The position numbers and the translations under genes are program-made. Of a stretch of DNA of 64,000 nt, positions 39,451-49,901 are shown in pieces; the first letter of the stretch is position 1; the number at the start of each line of letters is the position of its first letter. This DNA is from CANKHA01 sp963731585. GTDB lineage: Bacteria; Pseudomonadota; Alphaproteobacteria; Rhizobiales; Xanthobacteraceae. The notes beneath the pieces are model-generated. The model searched no databases, was not told the DNA's origin, and saw only the letters and a list, made by a program, of their open reading frames with translations. The DNA lies in NCBI GenBank assembly GCA_963731585.1, contig CAVSWC010000003.1, positions 186,001 to 250,000 of the forward strand, given 5' to 3'.

Positions 39451-39725
39451 TTCCGTCGGTGCTGCTGCCGAACGGATTCATGCTGCCGAGCATGGACCCG
39501 AATCCCGTTCCCGCAGAGCTCGATTCTGACGAGGTCGACCTCGACTTCGAGGCGCTACGCTTCCTGGGAGCTGCCTTGCGGGCGGTCTTCTTGGCAGCGG
39601 ATTTCCGTTTGGCACCGCTCCTGGCCTTCCGCGGTCTTCCTGCCCTTGGCCTTACGCGCCGGGGTCTTCCTTGCCATCTTACGGCCTTTACTCTTGGACT
39701 TGGACTTCTTCGCTTTCTTCGCCAT
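39431..39725 (-). CDS. Histone H1-like Lys/Arg-rich small protein (one frameshift)
   Basis: Start ATG 39725 with AGGAGA upstream. It reads MAKKAKKSKSKSKGRKMARK, TPARKAKGRKT, then after one indel near 39630 ARSGAKRKSAAKKTARKAAP, RKRSASKSRSTSSESSSAG, and a non-basic tail GSMLGSMNPFGSSTDGNDGK. About 97 residues, with more than a third Lys/Arg in the first 70. It overlaps the malate synthase start by 20 bp and follows glcF by 20 bp, so it is inside the glycolate operon. Such proteins usually bind DNA or RNA; that role is inferred from composition only. Compositional similarity to the extension of the next gene suggests a shared origin. Confidence 0.7.
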
Positions 39726-39745
39726 GGTCTTTTCTCCTGTTGGCG

Positions 39746-41152
39746 CTACGGTCCGGTGCTTTGTTCGACCTCAACTGCTTTTTTCGAGGCCGCCGCCGCC
39801 GAACCCTTCCTCAGATCGCTGCTATCGGCCCGCGCTGCCGGCGCGGTACTGAACTCGCTACGCAACCCTTCCGGTGCAGGGCCGCCGGTCGCCCAATCGA
39901 TAAGCTCGACCGTATGCACCACCGGTATGCCCGTGCCTGCCGCAATCTGTGTGATGCAGCCGATATTGCCGGCGGCGATCACGTCAGGCCTGAGCAACTC
40001 GATATTCGCGATCTTGCGATCACGCAACTTGGTCGCCAGCCGTGGCTGCAGGATGTTGTAGGTTCCAGCCGAGCCGCAACACAGATGACCTTCTGGTACA
40101 TCTTTGACCACGAAGCCGCACTTGGAAAGCAATTCTTTCGGTTCGTGTGTGATTTTCTGTCCGTGCTGCAACGAGCACGCGGAATGATACGCGACGATGA
40201 AGCCATTTGGTGATGCGGCGCGCGGCAGTTTCAGCGCGGCCAGATATTCCGAGATGTCCATCGCGAGCGCGGAAATCGCGGCGGCTTTTTGGGCATAAGC
40301 CGGATCGGCCCGGAGCATGAAACCGTAGTCTTTCACGGTAGTTCCACAGCCCGACGTGGTGATCAGAATGGCGTCAAGGCCGTCCGCCATCTCGCGCGTC
40401 CAGGCGTCGATATTGGCCCGCGCCGACGCCAGCGCTTCCGCCTCGCGGCCCATGTGATGGGTGAGCGAGCCGCAGCAACCCTCGCCTTCCGCCAGCACCA
40501 CTTCAATGCCGTGACGGTTCAGCACCCGGATCGCCGATTCGTTGATGGAGGGAGAGAGAATCGGGTTGACGCAGCCGTCGAGCAGCGCGACGCGCCCGCG
40601 GCGCGGCCCTTCCGCCGGAAAGAGGCGGCGCCTCCGTTCCGGCGGCTGCGGCGGCACCCGCAGAGGCGCGAGCCGCAGCATCGCGGCGATGCGGTCGAGC
40701 CCCAGGAAGGAGAGCACCGGCGCCAGCGGCCGGCCGATCAGCGCCAGCCCGATGGCCAGCCGGAACCGCTCCGGATAGGGCAGCACCGCGGCGAGGAGAT
40801 TGCGCAGCAGGCGGTCGAAGAATGGGCGCCGGTAGGTCTTCTCGATGTGCTCGCGCGCATGGTCGACCAGGTGCATGTAATGCACGCCCGAAGGACAGGT
40901 CGTCATGCAGGCCAGGCACGACAGGCAACGGTCGATATGCTTCACCACCTCGGCGGTCGCCGGCTGATCGTGCTCCAGCATCTCCTTGATCAGGTAGATG
41001 CGGCCGCGCGGCGAATCGAGCTCGTCATTCAGCAGCACATAAGTCGGGCAGGTGGCGGTGCAAAACCCGCAATGCACGCAGCTGCGCAGGATCTTTTCCG
41101 ATTCCGCGGTCTGCGGATCCGCGAGCTGGGCGAGTGAGAAGGAGGTTTGCAT
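39746..41152 (-). CDS. glcF: Glycolate oxidase iron-sulphur subunit
   Basis: Intact, about 468 residues. Two [4Fe-4S] motifs are seen near the N-terminus (CVHCGFCTATCPT and CLSCLACMTTCPSG). Two CCG domains follow (AEGEGCCGSLTHHMGREAEA, ITTSGCGTTVKDYG and VPEGHLCCGSAGTYNILQP). GlcF passes electrons from GlcD/GlcE to the quinone pool. Start ATG 41152 (MQTSFSLAQLADPQTAESEK) or 41164 (MELSMQTS). A C-terminal tail of about 45 residues (APAARADSSDLRKGSAAAAS) is low in complexity. Third gene of glcD-glcE-glcF. Confidence 0.95.
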   Translation of the reverse strand: MQTSFSLAQLADPQTAESEKILRSCVHCGFCTATCPTYVLLNDELDSPRGRIYLIKEMLEHDQPATAEVVKHIDRCLSCLACMTTCPSGVHYMHLVDHAREHIEKTYRRPFFDRLLRNLLAAVLPYPERFRLAIGLALIGRPLAPVLSFLGLDRIAAMLRLAPLRVPPQPPERRRRLFPAEGPRRGRVALLDGCVNPILSPSINESAIRVLNRHGIEVVLAEGEGCCGSLTHHMGREAEALASARANIDAWTREMADGLDAILITTSGCGTTVKDYGFMLRADPAYAQKAAAISALAMDISEYLAALKLPRAASPNGFIVAYHSACSLQHGQKITHEPKELLSKCGFVVKDVPEGHLCCGSAGTYNILQPRLATKLRDRKIANIELLRPDVIAAGNIGCITQIAAGTGIPVVHTVELIDWATGGPAPEGLRSEFSTAPAARADSSDLRKGSAAAASKKAVEVEQSTGP

Positions 41153-41217
41153 GCTCAATTCCATGTCCCGGACGCGGTGCAGCACATGCAGATAAGTTTA
41201 CGCAATCTGCGCATGCT

Positions 41218-41331
41218 TGATTGCGGTGTGTTGCACCGCTGATCCGGGACCATTCCGATCTCGGAGTTCCTAAGCGATCCCGGGTCTGCAGCGCACGACT
41301 ACGTGCTGCGCTGCGCCCGGGAAAAGTAGAG
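41218..41331. repeat. Dispersed repeat, family D
   Basis: TGCACCGCTGATCCGGGACCATTCCGATCTCGGAGTTCCTAAGCGATCCCGGGT, followed by GCAGCGCACGACTACGTGCTGCGC, repeats the layout of 9205-9325. It separates glcE from glcF. Confidence 0.6.
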
Positions 41332-41349
41332 ACGCCATGCCTTCTTTCA

Positions 41350-42573
41350 TCACACACCCGCCCACATGCGTCCGGGATTGAGCACGCCTTTGGGATCGAA
41401 GCTCTCCTTCACCCGCCGGGTCAATGCGGCAAGGCCGCCGTCCTGCGGCGTGAAGACGTCCACGGCGGCGCGCACAGCGGCGGGAGCGCGGATCAGCGTG
41501 GCATGCCCGCCCGCGGCGGCGACCGCGCGGTGCACCAATGCTGCGCCGGCATCCGACGACGGCAAGGTTTCGACCCAGATCAGCCCGCCCGCCCAGTCGT
41601 AGAACACCTGCGCGCCCGCCTGCCGCACGATCGCGGCGGCGACTTCAGCGCCCTTGCTGGGCAGCGTGGAAATCCGCCAGAGCGGGCGCTCGGCGGCGCC
41701 GGTGGCGGCGAAGGGACGGACATCGCGCAGCCATTGCCAGAAGGCGCGCGATTCGGATTCCGCCAGCAGCTCCAGCTCGCCAAAGGGGCGCATCGAGCTG
41801 CTCCAGCGCGCTCTTGCGATGGCTCACCGAGGGCGCGAAGCCTTCCAACCGAAAGGCCGTCAGCGCTGGTGCGGCGGATGTTGCCCGGGCGCGCGCAACG
41901 CCACGGTTGCCGGCAGATGCGCCGCGCCCGACACGTCGCAAGACGATCCCATCGCGGCCGCCATCGCGCTGAGCGCCGTCTGGTCGTCGAGGCCGAGCAC
42001 CAGCAAGGTCTCTTCGGTTTCCGCCCGCGGCAGGGTTTTGATCGTCACGTCGGTCATGGCGGCGAGCGTGCCCCAGGAGCCCGCCATCAGCTTGCACAGG
42101 TCGTAGCCGGTGACGTTCTTCACCACGCGGCCGCCGGACTTGATCGTTTCGCCGCGCCCGGTCACCGCCGAGAAGCCGAGGAAATGATCGCGCGCGGCGC
42201 CCGCCTTGATCCGGCGCGGGCCGGAAAGATTGGCCGCGAGCACCCCGCCGATGGTGCCTTGCCCCGCGGGACCGCCCAACACAGGGCCGTAGTCGATCGG
42301 CTCGAAGGCCAGCATCTGACCTTTGGATTCGACCAGCGTCTCGATTTCGGCGATCGGCGTGCCGGCGCGGGCGGAGAGCACCAGTTCCTCGGGCTCGTAG
42401 AGCGTGACGCCGGAGAGGCTTGAAAGATCGAGCGTGAGATCGCTCTGACCCGGCCGGCCGACCGCACGCTTTGAGCCGCCGCCGACGATTTCCAGCGGCT
42501 TTTCGCCGTCAAGCGCCCAGCGCACGGCTTCCTCGACCTCCTTGGCGTCGCGGGGTTTCAATGCATTTGTCAT
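41350..42573 (-). CDS. glcE: Glycolate oxidase FAD-binding subunit (frameshifted)
   Basis: Starts MTNALKPRDAKEVEEAVRWA. FAD-binding type 4 blocks: LEIVGGGSKRAVGRPG, LSARAGTPIAEIETLVESKG, GPVLGGPAGQGTIGGVLAAN, SGGRVVKNVTGYDLCKLMAG and GSWGTLAAMTDVTIKTLP. Indels near 41885 and 41800 shift into the C-terminal half, which ends TRRVKESFDPKGVLNPGRMW as in the family. About 407 residues. GlcE is required with GlcD for glycolate oxidation. It sits between glcD and glcF. Confidence 0.94.
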
Positions 42574-42633
42574 GGCCGGGCTCGTCCCGTCCATCCCGAA
42601 TTCAATTGGCAATTCTTTGCCTCCGAAATCGGG

Positions 42634-42657
42634 ATCACCGGGACAGAGCCCGGTGAT
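42634..42657. repeat. Small inverted repeat between glcD and glcE
   Basis: ATCACCGGG-ACAGAG-CCCGGTGAT, 9-bp perfect arms, no T-run. It looks like a short intergenic palindrome rather than a terminator. Confidence 0.6.
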
Positions 42658-42693
42658 GACGACGCAGTTGCTGGGATCGCCACACAGACAAAT

Positions 42694-44182
42694 TTAAAAC
42701 CTCGGGATGTCCGGAAACGGCAGCTTGCCGCCGCTGACATGCACGCGGCCGAGCTCGGCGCAGCGGTGCAGCGTGGGAAAAACCTTGCCCGGGTTGAGCA
42801 GCCCCTTGCCGTCGAAGGCGCATTTGAGCCGCTGCTGCTGGTTGAGATCGGTTTCGGTGAACATCGTCGGCATCAGGTCGCGTTTTTCCACGCCGACGCC
42901 GTGCTCGCCGGTGAGCACGCCGCCGACTTCCACGCAAAGCCTGAGAATGTCGGAGCCAAAGGCCTCCGCGCGCTCCAGCTCGCCCGGCTGATTGGCGTCG
43001 TAAAGAATGAGCGGATGCAGGTTGCCGTCGCCGGCGTGGAAGACGTTGGCGACGTGCAGGCCGTATTGCTGCGACAGCTCTTTGATCCGATGCAGCACCG
43101 CGGGCAGGCGGGCGCGCGGGATGGTGCCGTCCATGCAAAAGTAATCCGGCGCCAGGCGGCCCATGGCGCCGAAAGCCGCCTTGCGCCCCGACCAGAATAG
43201 CAGCCGCTCCGCCTCGGAATTCGATACCTGGCAGGTCACCGCGCCGCATTCGCGCGCAATGGCTTCCACGCGCGCGCAGAGATGATCGACCTCGGCCTGC
43301 GGGCCATCCAGCTCCACGATCAGCAGGGCCTCCACATCGAGCGGGTAACCGGCGTGGACGAAAGTCTCCACCGCCTGGATGGCGGGCTTGTCCATCATTT
43401 CCATGCCGCTGGGGATGATGCCCGCGCCGATGACGCGGCTGACGCAAGCGCCGGCCTCTTCCGATGACGGAAAGCCGACCAGCAAGGCGCGGGCGGTCTC
43501 CGGCCTTTTCAGCAGCCGCACCGTCACCTCGGTGACGACGCCGAGCAATCCTTCCGAGCCGGTGACGATGCCGAGAAGGTCATAGCCGCCGCTGTCGAAA
43601 TGGCTGCCGCCGAGCCGCACGATCTCGCCGGTGATCAGCACCATTTCGCAGCCAAGCAGGTTGTTGGTGGTCATCCCGTATTTCAGGCAATGCACGCCGC
43701 CGGAATTTTCCGCCACATTGCCGCCGATGGTGCAGGCGATCTGCGAGGACGGATCGGGGGCGTAATAGAAGCCTTGGTGCTGCGACCGCGTCGCTGATGG
43801 CAAGATTGGTCACCCCGGGCTCCACCACCGCCAGCCTGTTCTCGTAATCGATCTCGCGAATGCGGTTGAACTTCGCCATGCCGAGCAGCACCCCGTCGGC
43901 AAGCGGCAGCGCGCCGCCCGACAGCGAGGTGCCCGCCCCGCGCGGCACGACCTTGATGCCGTTCTCGTGGCAGTAACGCAGCACGGCCGACACCTGCGCT
44001 GTGGTCTCCGGCAGCACCACGAGCATGGGAAGCTGGCGATAGGCGGTGAGCCCGTCCGATTCATACGGCCGCATTTCGTTTTCGGTATTGATGACGCCCT
44101 CGCCTGGCACGATGGCGCGCAGCGCAGCGACAATGCGGTCACGCCGCGCCAAAACCTCGGTATCAGCCTCGGGCATTTTCAT
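42694..44182 (-). CDS. glcD: Glycolate oxidase catalytic subunit (one frameshift)
   Basis: Start ATG 44182 (MKMPEADTEVLARRDRIVAA) after GAGAAGGGTGG. FAD_binding_4 domain: LPMLVVLPETTAQVSAVLRY, VVPRGAGTSLSGGALPLADG, TIGGNVAENSGGVHCLKYGM, GYDLLGIVTGSEGLLGVVTE. The C-terminal FAD-oxidase domain has NVFHAGDGNLHPLILYDANQ and GGVLTGEHGVGVEKRDLMP, ending FDGKGLLNPGKVFPTL. One indel near 43790. About 496 residues. First gene of glcD-glcE-glcF-H1-like-malate synthase. Confidence 0.96.
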
Positions 44183-44378
44183 CGCACCACCCTTCTCTAA
44201 CGAATGCCTGGTGAAAGGACTAATCTGGACGACCACACTGGCCAAACGCAACGAAGCGACGAATACTGCATTGACATGCGTTGTGATCCTTCGCATCGAA
44301 AGGACCCCATCGCCGCGATCGGCACGAAGCAAACGCCAAGTTACCTAACCTAGTCGGATTTTCACGGGAGAGACAGAT

Positions 44379-44769
44379 ATGCGGCTTTACTCGCTGGCCC
44401 TGGTCGCCGCCGCCCTTGCCTTGCCGTCCACCGCGACTGAGGCGCAGGATCTGGCAGCGGGCGAGCAATCATTCAAAAAATGCCTGCCTTGCCATGCGGT
44501 CGGCGAAGGGGCGGCCAATAAGGTGGGACCGCAGCTCAACGGGCTCGAGGGGAAAAAGGCTGGCACAGACCCAAACTATTCCTATTCTGACTCCAATAAG
44601 AATTCCGGCCTGGTTTGGAGCGAAGCGGTTTTCAAGGAATACATCAAGAACCCGATGGGCCAGATGCCCGGGCACCAAGATGGCTTTCCCAGGCATCAGG
44701 AACGAAACCGAGATTAGCAATCTCTGGGCCTATTTGAAGCAGTTCGGCGCGGAAGGTAAGATCAAGTAA
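44379..44769 (+). CDS. Class I cytochrome c, c2-like (one frameshift)
   Basis: Signal peptide (MRLYSLALVAAALALPSTATEA), then DLAAGEQSFKKCLPCHAVGEG with the haem motif CLPCH, GPQLNGLEGKKAGTDPNYSY and NSGLVWSEAVFKEYIKNPMG. One indel near 44680 precedes the axial Met block GTKMAFPGIRNETEISNLW and the end YLKQFGAEGKIK. About 130 residues, periplasmic electron carrier. It is divergent from glcD and followed by a Usp gene at 26 bp. Confidence 0.92.
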
Positions 44770-44795
44770 GCTGTCTTCCGGAAGGAACGGTGCCA

Positions 44796-45620
44796 ATGCC
44801 CAAGGACATTGTCGTCAATCTCATGGTTGCAGGCTCGCGCGACGCCGCCGCTACTTATGCCGTTTCCGTCGCCAAGACGTTCGACGCGCATCTGGCCGGC
44901 ATCGCTTTCGCCTACGAACCAGTGCTGCCGGCAATTGTCGGCGGTGGCATCCCGGAATCAGTGATCGAGGAGCAGCGCGAGGAAAACGAAAAGGCGGCGA
45001 AGAGCGCGGTCGCGCAGTTCGAGGCGGTGGCCAAGGACGTAAAGCATGAAACCCGCATCGTACCTGCCTCTCTGGCCGGCGCGGCCGATACTTTCGGCGA
45101 GATCGCCCGGGTTTTTGATCTAGCCATCGTCGGGCAATCGGAACGCGACCGGGTCGGTCCGGAAGAGCTGATTGTGGAAGGCGGGCTGTTCGGCTCGGGG
45201 CGGCCGATCCTGGTGGTGCCGGCTGACTATCAGGGCGGCATGCGGCTAGACCGCGTTTTGGTCTGCTGGAATGGCGGGCGCAACGCCGCGCGCGCCACCG
45301 CCAATGCCATCCCATTCCTGCGGCGTGCCAATGCGGTAGAGATCGTCACCGTCGGCACAGAGGCGTCAACCGCCGCGGAAACATCGGCCGCTGGTCTCAG
45401 CCGCCATCTCGCCCGCCATGGCATCACGGCGGAAGTGAAACGCATCGAGTCCCGCAACCTGAAAGTCTCCGCCGCGATCCTGGCCTATGCAGCCAAGAGC
45501 GGTGCCAGCATGCTGGTGATGGGAAGCTACGGGCATTCGCGCCTGCGCGAATTCATCCTCGGCGGCACCACGCGCGGCGTGCTTGCAGCCATGACCGTGC
45601 CGACGCTGATGTCGCATTAG
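44796..45620 (+). CDS. Universal stress protein, tandem UspA domains
   Basis: Intact, about 274 residues. ATG 44796 is preferred over GTG 44790 because GGAAGGA (44780-44786) is better spaced. Domain 1 starts MPKDIVVNLMVAGSRDAAAT. Domain 2 starts RLDRVLVCWNGGRNAARATA and ends with the nucleotide-binding signature MGSYGHSRLREFILGGTTRG. Usp proteins bind ATP or related ligands and help survival under stress; the exact role here is open. It is likely co-transcribed with the cytochrome c gene. Confidence 0.92.
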   Translation: MPKDIVVNLMVAGSRDAAATYAVSVAKTFDAHLAGIAFAYEPVLPAIVGGGIPESVIEEQREENEKAAKSAVAQFEAVAKDVKHETRIVPASLAGAADTFGEIARVFDLAIVGQSERDRVGPEELIVEGGLFGSGRPILVVPADYQGGMRLDRVLVCWNGGRNAARATANAIPFLRRANAVEIVTVGTEASTAAETSAAGLSRHLARHGITAEVKRIESRNLKVSAAILAYAAKSGASMLVMGSYGHSRLREFILGGTTRGVLAAMTVPTLMSH

Positions 45621-45686
45621 GGTCGTGGTCAGAAATTCGCTTCATTTTGCGCGAGTCCTTCAAGCGAATTTCTGAACCAACGACCC
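45620..45686. repeat. Inverted repeat 1 (GGGTCG ... CGACCC)
   Basis: The arms GGGTCGTGGTCAGAAATTCGCTT and AAGCGAATTTCTGAACCAACGACCC pair almost fully around a 19-bp loop. It begins at the stop of the Usp gene. Confidence 0.85.
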
Positions 45687-45700
45687 TGAATGTTAAATTT

Positions 45701-45776
45701 GCTAGTGTCCTTCGAATCCGAAGTTCGCTCCGAGAGTGCCGCAAAATCAGGCGAACTTCGGATTCAGGACACTAGC
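45701..45776. repeat. Inverted repeat 2 (GCTAGTGTCC ... GGACACTAGC)
   Basis: A 76-bp element with near-perfect arms of about 27 bp: GCTAGTGTCCT-TCGAATCCG continuing AAGTTCGC, and GCGAACTTCGGATTC-AGGACACTAGC, around a 22-bp loop. It looks like a small non-coding mobile element. The 14 bp between it and repeat 1 are AT-rich. Confidence 0.85.
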
Positions 45777-45786
45777 GCGGTCAGTA

Positions 45787-46449
45787 CTAATCGTCCGCCG
45801 GCGGCAGCGCCGTCTGCACCACCAGACCGCGTGCCCGTGCATCCACAATCCCGAGCGCGCGGAGCGCCAGCAGTGTCAGGGTCTGCACCGCGAGCCGCGA
45901 CTTGGCGGGGTCGTCGGCAGCCAAGGCGAGCGGGCCGATCAGGCCTTCCACCATCGCTCCGACCAGTGCCGCGGCGGATAACGCGGCATCCTGCGCCGGC
46001 AGATGCCCGTCATTGATGGCTGCCCGGATACGCGTCTCGAGTTCGCGGGCGATGGACTGGCGATAGACCAGCCGTACGGCCTCGACCTCCGCGTCCACCG
46101 GCTCCGTCAGCATCGTCCAGGTGAGCCGGCGCGCGCGCAACGCCCGCATGGCGAAGGTGGCAATGGCCGCGGGGAGCGCGGACAGCGGCCCGGGCGCCGC
46201 TTCCGCCGCACGCCGCATGGCGGCGGTTTCCTGCTCGGCTACGGCAGTGGCCAGTTCGGCGACCAGATCGGTCTTGGCCGGGAAATAGCGATAGACCGTG
46301 CCGGCGGCGATGCCGGCCCGCTCGGCGACAGGTGCGATCTGAACCGCCGCCATGCCGCCCTCATTCGCCGCGGCGCGCGCCGCAGCCAGAATGGCTTCGC
46401 GCCTGGCGGCGAGCCTGCGGGTAACTTTGTCGGTGCGGCGATAGGCCAT
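45787..46449 (-). CDS. TetR-family transcriptional regulator
   Basis: Intact, about 220 residues. Start ATG 46449 (MAYRRTDKVTRRLAARREAI). The DNA-binding domain shows AILAAARAAANEGGMAAVQI and the helix-turn-helix AERAGIAAGTVYRYFPAKTD. The C-terminal ligand domain is helical and Ala-rich (LTWTMLTEPVDAEVEAVRLV). Its targets are not adjacent in an obvious way: the convergent neighbours are Usp and, behind it, ftsH on the same strand. An autoregulatory operator is expected upstream, but none could be singled out. Confidence 0.9.
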   Translation of the reverse strand: MAYRRTDKVTRRLAARREAILAAARAAANEGGMAAVQIAPVAERAGIAAGTVYRYFPAKTDLVAELATAVAEQETAAMRRAAEAAPGPLSALPAAIATFAMRALRARRLTWTMLTEPVDAEVEAVRLVYRQSIARELETRIRAAINDGHLPAQDAALSAAALVGAMVEGLIGPLALAADDPAKSRLAVQTLTLLALRALGIVDARARGLVVQTALPPADD

Positions 46450-46618
46450 GGCGTTCAAAATTGTGAACCATGATTCAGGTCGTTAGTGCAAGCGGGCGGG
46501 TAGTTGGTGTTATCCCGGCCGAGCAAGACGCGAGAGCCGGAACGCCATGTGCAAAATTCTGGGTCCCGGATCGGCTCGAAATCTAGCTCGCCGTCCGGGA
46601 TGACAGAAGGGCTGAAAA

Positions 46619-48546
<1,928 letters not shown>

Positions 48547-48727
48547 TCGGCGTCCTTCATGGGCGCGCAGAGACACCCAGTGAAACTGTATGTATGAGCT
48601 TTCGGGCCTGACCCTGTCCCTTGATGATCCATGTAGGTATCAGGCATCTTCCTGCCAAGGCAATCAACCCATTCTGCTCAGTTTAGCGGCCGTCCCGGGC
48701 CTTTGTTAGCCACCGTCTGAGGCGTGG

Positions 48728-49901
48728 TTAAGGCATTTGCCGGGGCGGGGCGCGTTCAACCGTCAGCCCTTTTCGGGTTACTGTGACCATTGCGCCGGCC
48801 AATGTGCGGCGAAACCGCCCGTCTTTGGGCTTTTTTGCGGTCATGGCCGCGTGTAGCGCCTCCAGCTTGGCTAATTCCACCGGGCCCTCGTTACCGGCCA
48901 TTGTGACAGCGCGCCCGAGGAGCCGCAGCGCCACTTCCGCCGGCAGGGCTGCGAAATGGCGCGCTGCCATCTCGATGCGGCCGCCGGAGGCCCAGCTCCC
49001 CTGCGCGAGCTTGGCGGCCTGTTCGACGGTTGCCTCCAGCGCCGCCTCGGCACGCCGTAAGCGCCGGGCCAGCACGGCCAGCCGCTTGGCGTCCAGTCCC
49101 TCCTCCACCAGCGTCGGCATCAATCCGCGCAACCGTACGCGCGCGAAACGGGGATCAAGGTTGGAAGGATCATCGGCGAAGGGAATATTGGCGGCGCGCA
49201 ACGTCGCGAGAAGCCGCGCTTTCGGAATCTCGAGGAAAGGACGCAGGAGGATGATGGGGCTTTGCTGCTCGCTCAGACCTGCTCCCTCTCCCCAGGGGGG
49301 AGAGGGGTGGGGTGAGGGGGAACCGCCTGTGGTTACGTCATGCCGCCGGAACCCCCTCACCCGACGCGCCTTGCGCGTCGACCTCTCCCCAACGGGGAGA
49401 GGTGAAAGAAAAGAGGAGCGCGCCATGCCGGAAAGACCGGTGGGACCGCTGCCGCGAACAAGGCGCATCAGCACGGTCTCGGCCTGATCGTCGAGCGTAT
49501 GGGCGGTGAGGATATGCGAAGCGCCGGTTTTGGCGGCCGCTTCGGCAAGAAGGCGATAACGCGCCATGCGCGCTTTCTCCTGCAAGCCGCTCTTCGGCTT
49601 CGCTCCGGTCCAGCGCAAGATGCGGTGGGGGACGCCGCAGCGAGCGCGCGAGACGGGCGACCTGCTTCGCCTCGGTGGCAGCGCCTGCACGCAGTCCATG
49701 ATCGACGGTGACGGCGAAGAGTTTCGGCCCGCGCCTGCGCGCTTGGCGCCAGCGCGCGGCGAGAAAGAGGAGCGCAGTGGAATCCGGCCCGCCCGAAACG
49801 GCGAGCACAATCGCCGGCGCTGAAACAAGGTCTGCAAATAAATCGTTGGCTTCCGTCCGCGAGACCGGCTGCCCAGAAATCGCAGTTCTAGCAGCGGACA
49901 C
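48728..49901 (-). CDS. tilS: tRNA(Ile)-lysidine synthase with in-frame palindromic insertion (frameshifted)
   Basis: TilS makes lysidine at C34 of tRNA-Ile(CAU) and is essential. The GTG start at 49901 overlaps the cpoB stop by 14 bp. The PP-loop is VLAVSGGPDSTALLFLAARW, then FAVTVDHGLRAGA, and after indels near 49640 and 49590 KARMARYRLLAEAAAKTGAS, ILTAHTLDDQAETVLMRLVR and GSGPTGLSGMA. At this point about 50 foreign residues (about 49262-49418) interrupt the usual run into IILLRPFLEIPKARLLATLR. They are encoded by a palindromic element and rich in Pro/Gly/Ser/Arg (PSPHPSPPWGEGA). The rest is normal (DDPSNLDPRFARVRLRGLMP). Confidence 0.93.
49279..49405. repeat. Composite palindromic element, family A, inside tilS
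   Basis: CTCCCTCTCCCCAGGGGGGAGAGGG, GGTGGGGTGAGGGGG, a 25-30 bp centre, CCCCCTCACCC, GACGCGCCTTGCGCGTC, then CCTCTCCCC-AAC-GGGGAGAGG. The same layout (palindrome, GGGAGGGGG, centre, CCCCCTCCCC, palindrome) is present at 59991-60106 and 63451-63567, both intergenic. Confidence 0.85.

Noticed and set aside
49262..49418. Possibility that the tilS palindrome marks the boundary of two genes rather than an insertion
   Set aside because: Both flanks are one TilS chain in order and in the same frame, with no stop or start between them.
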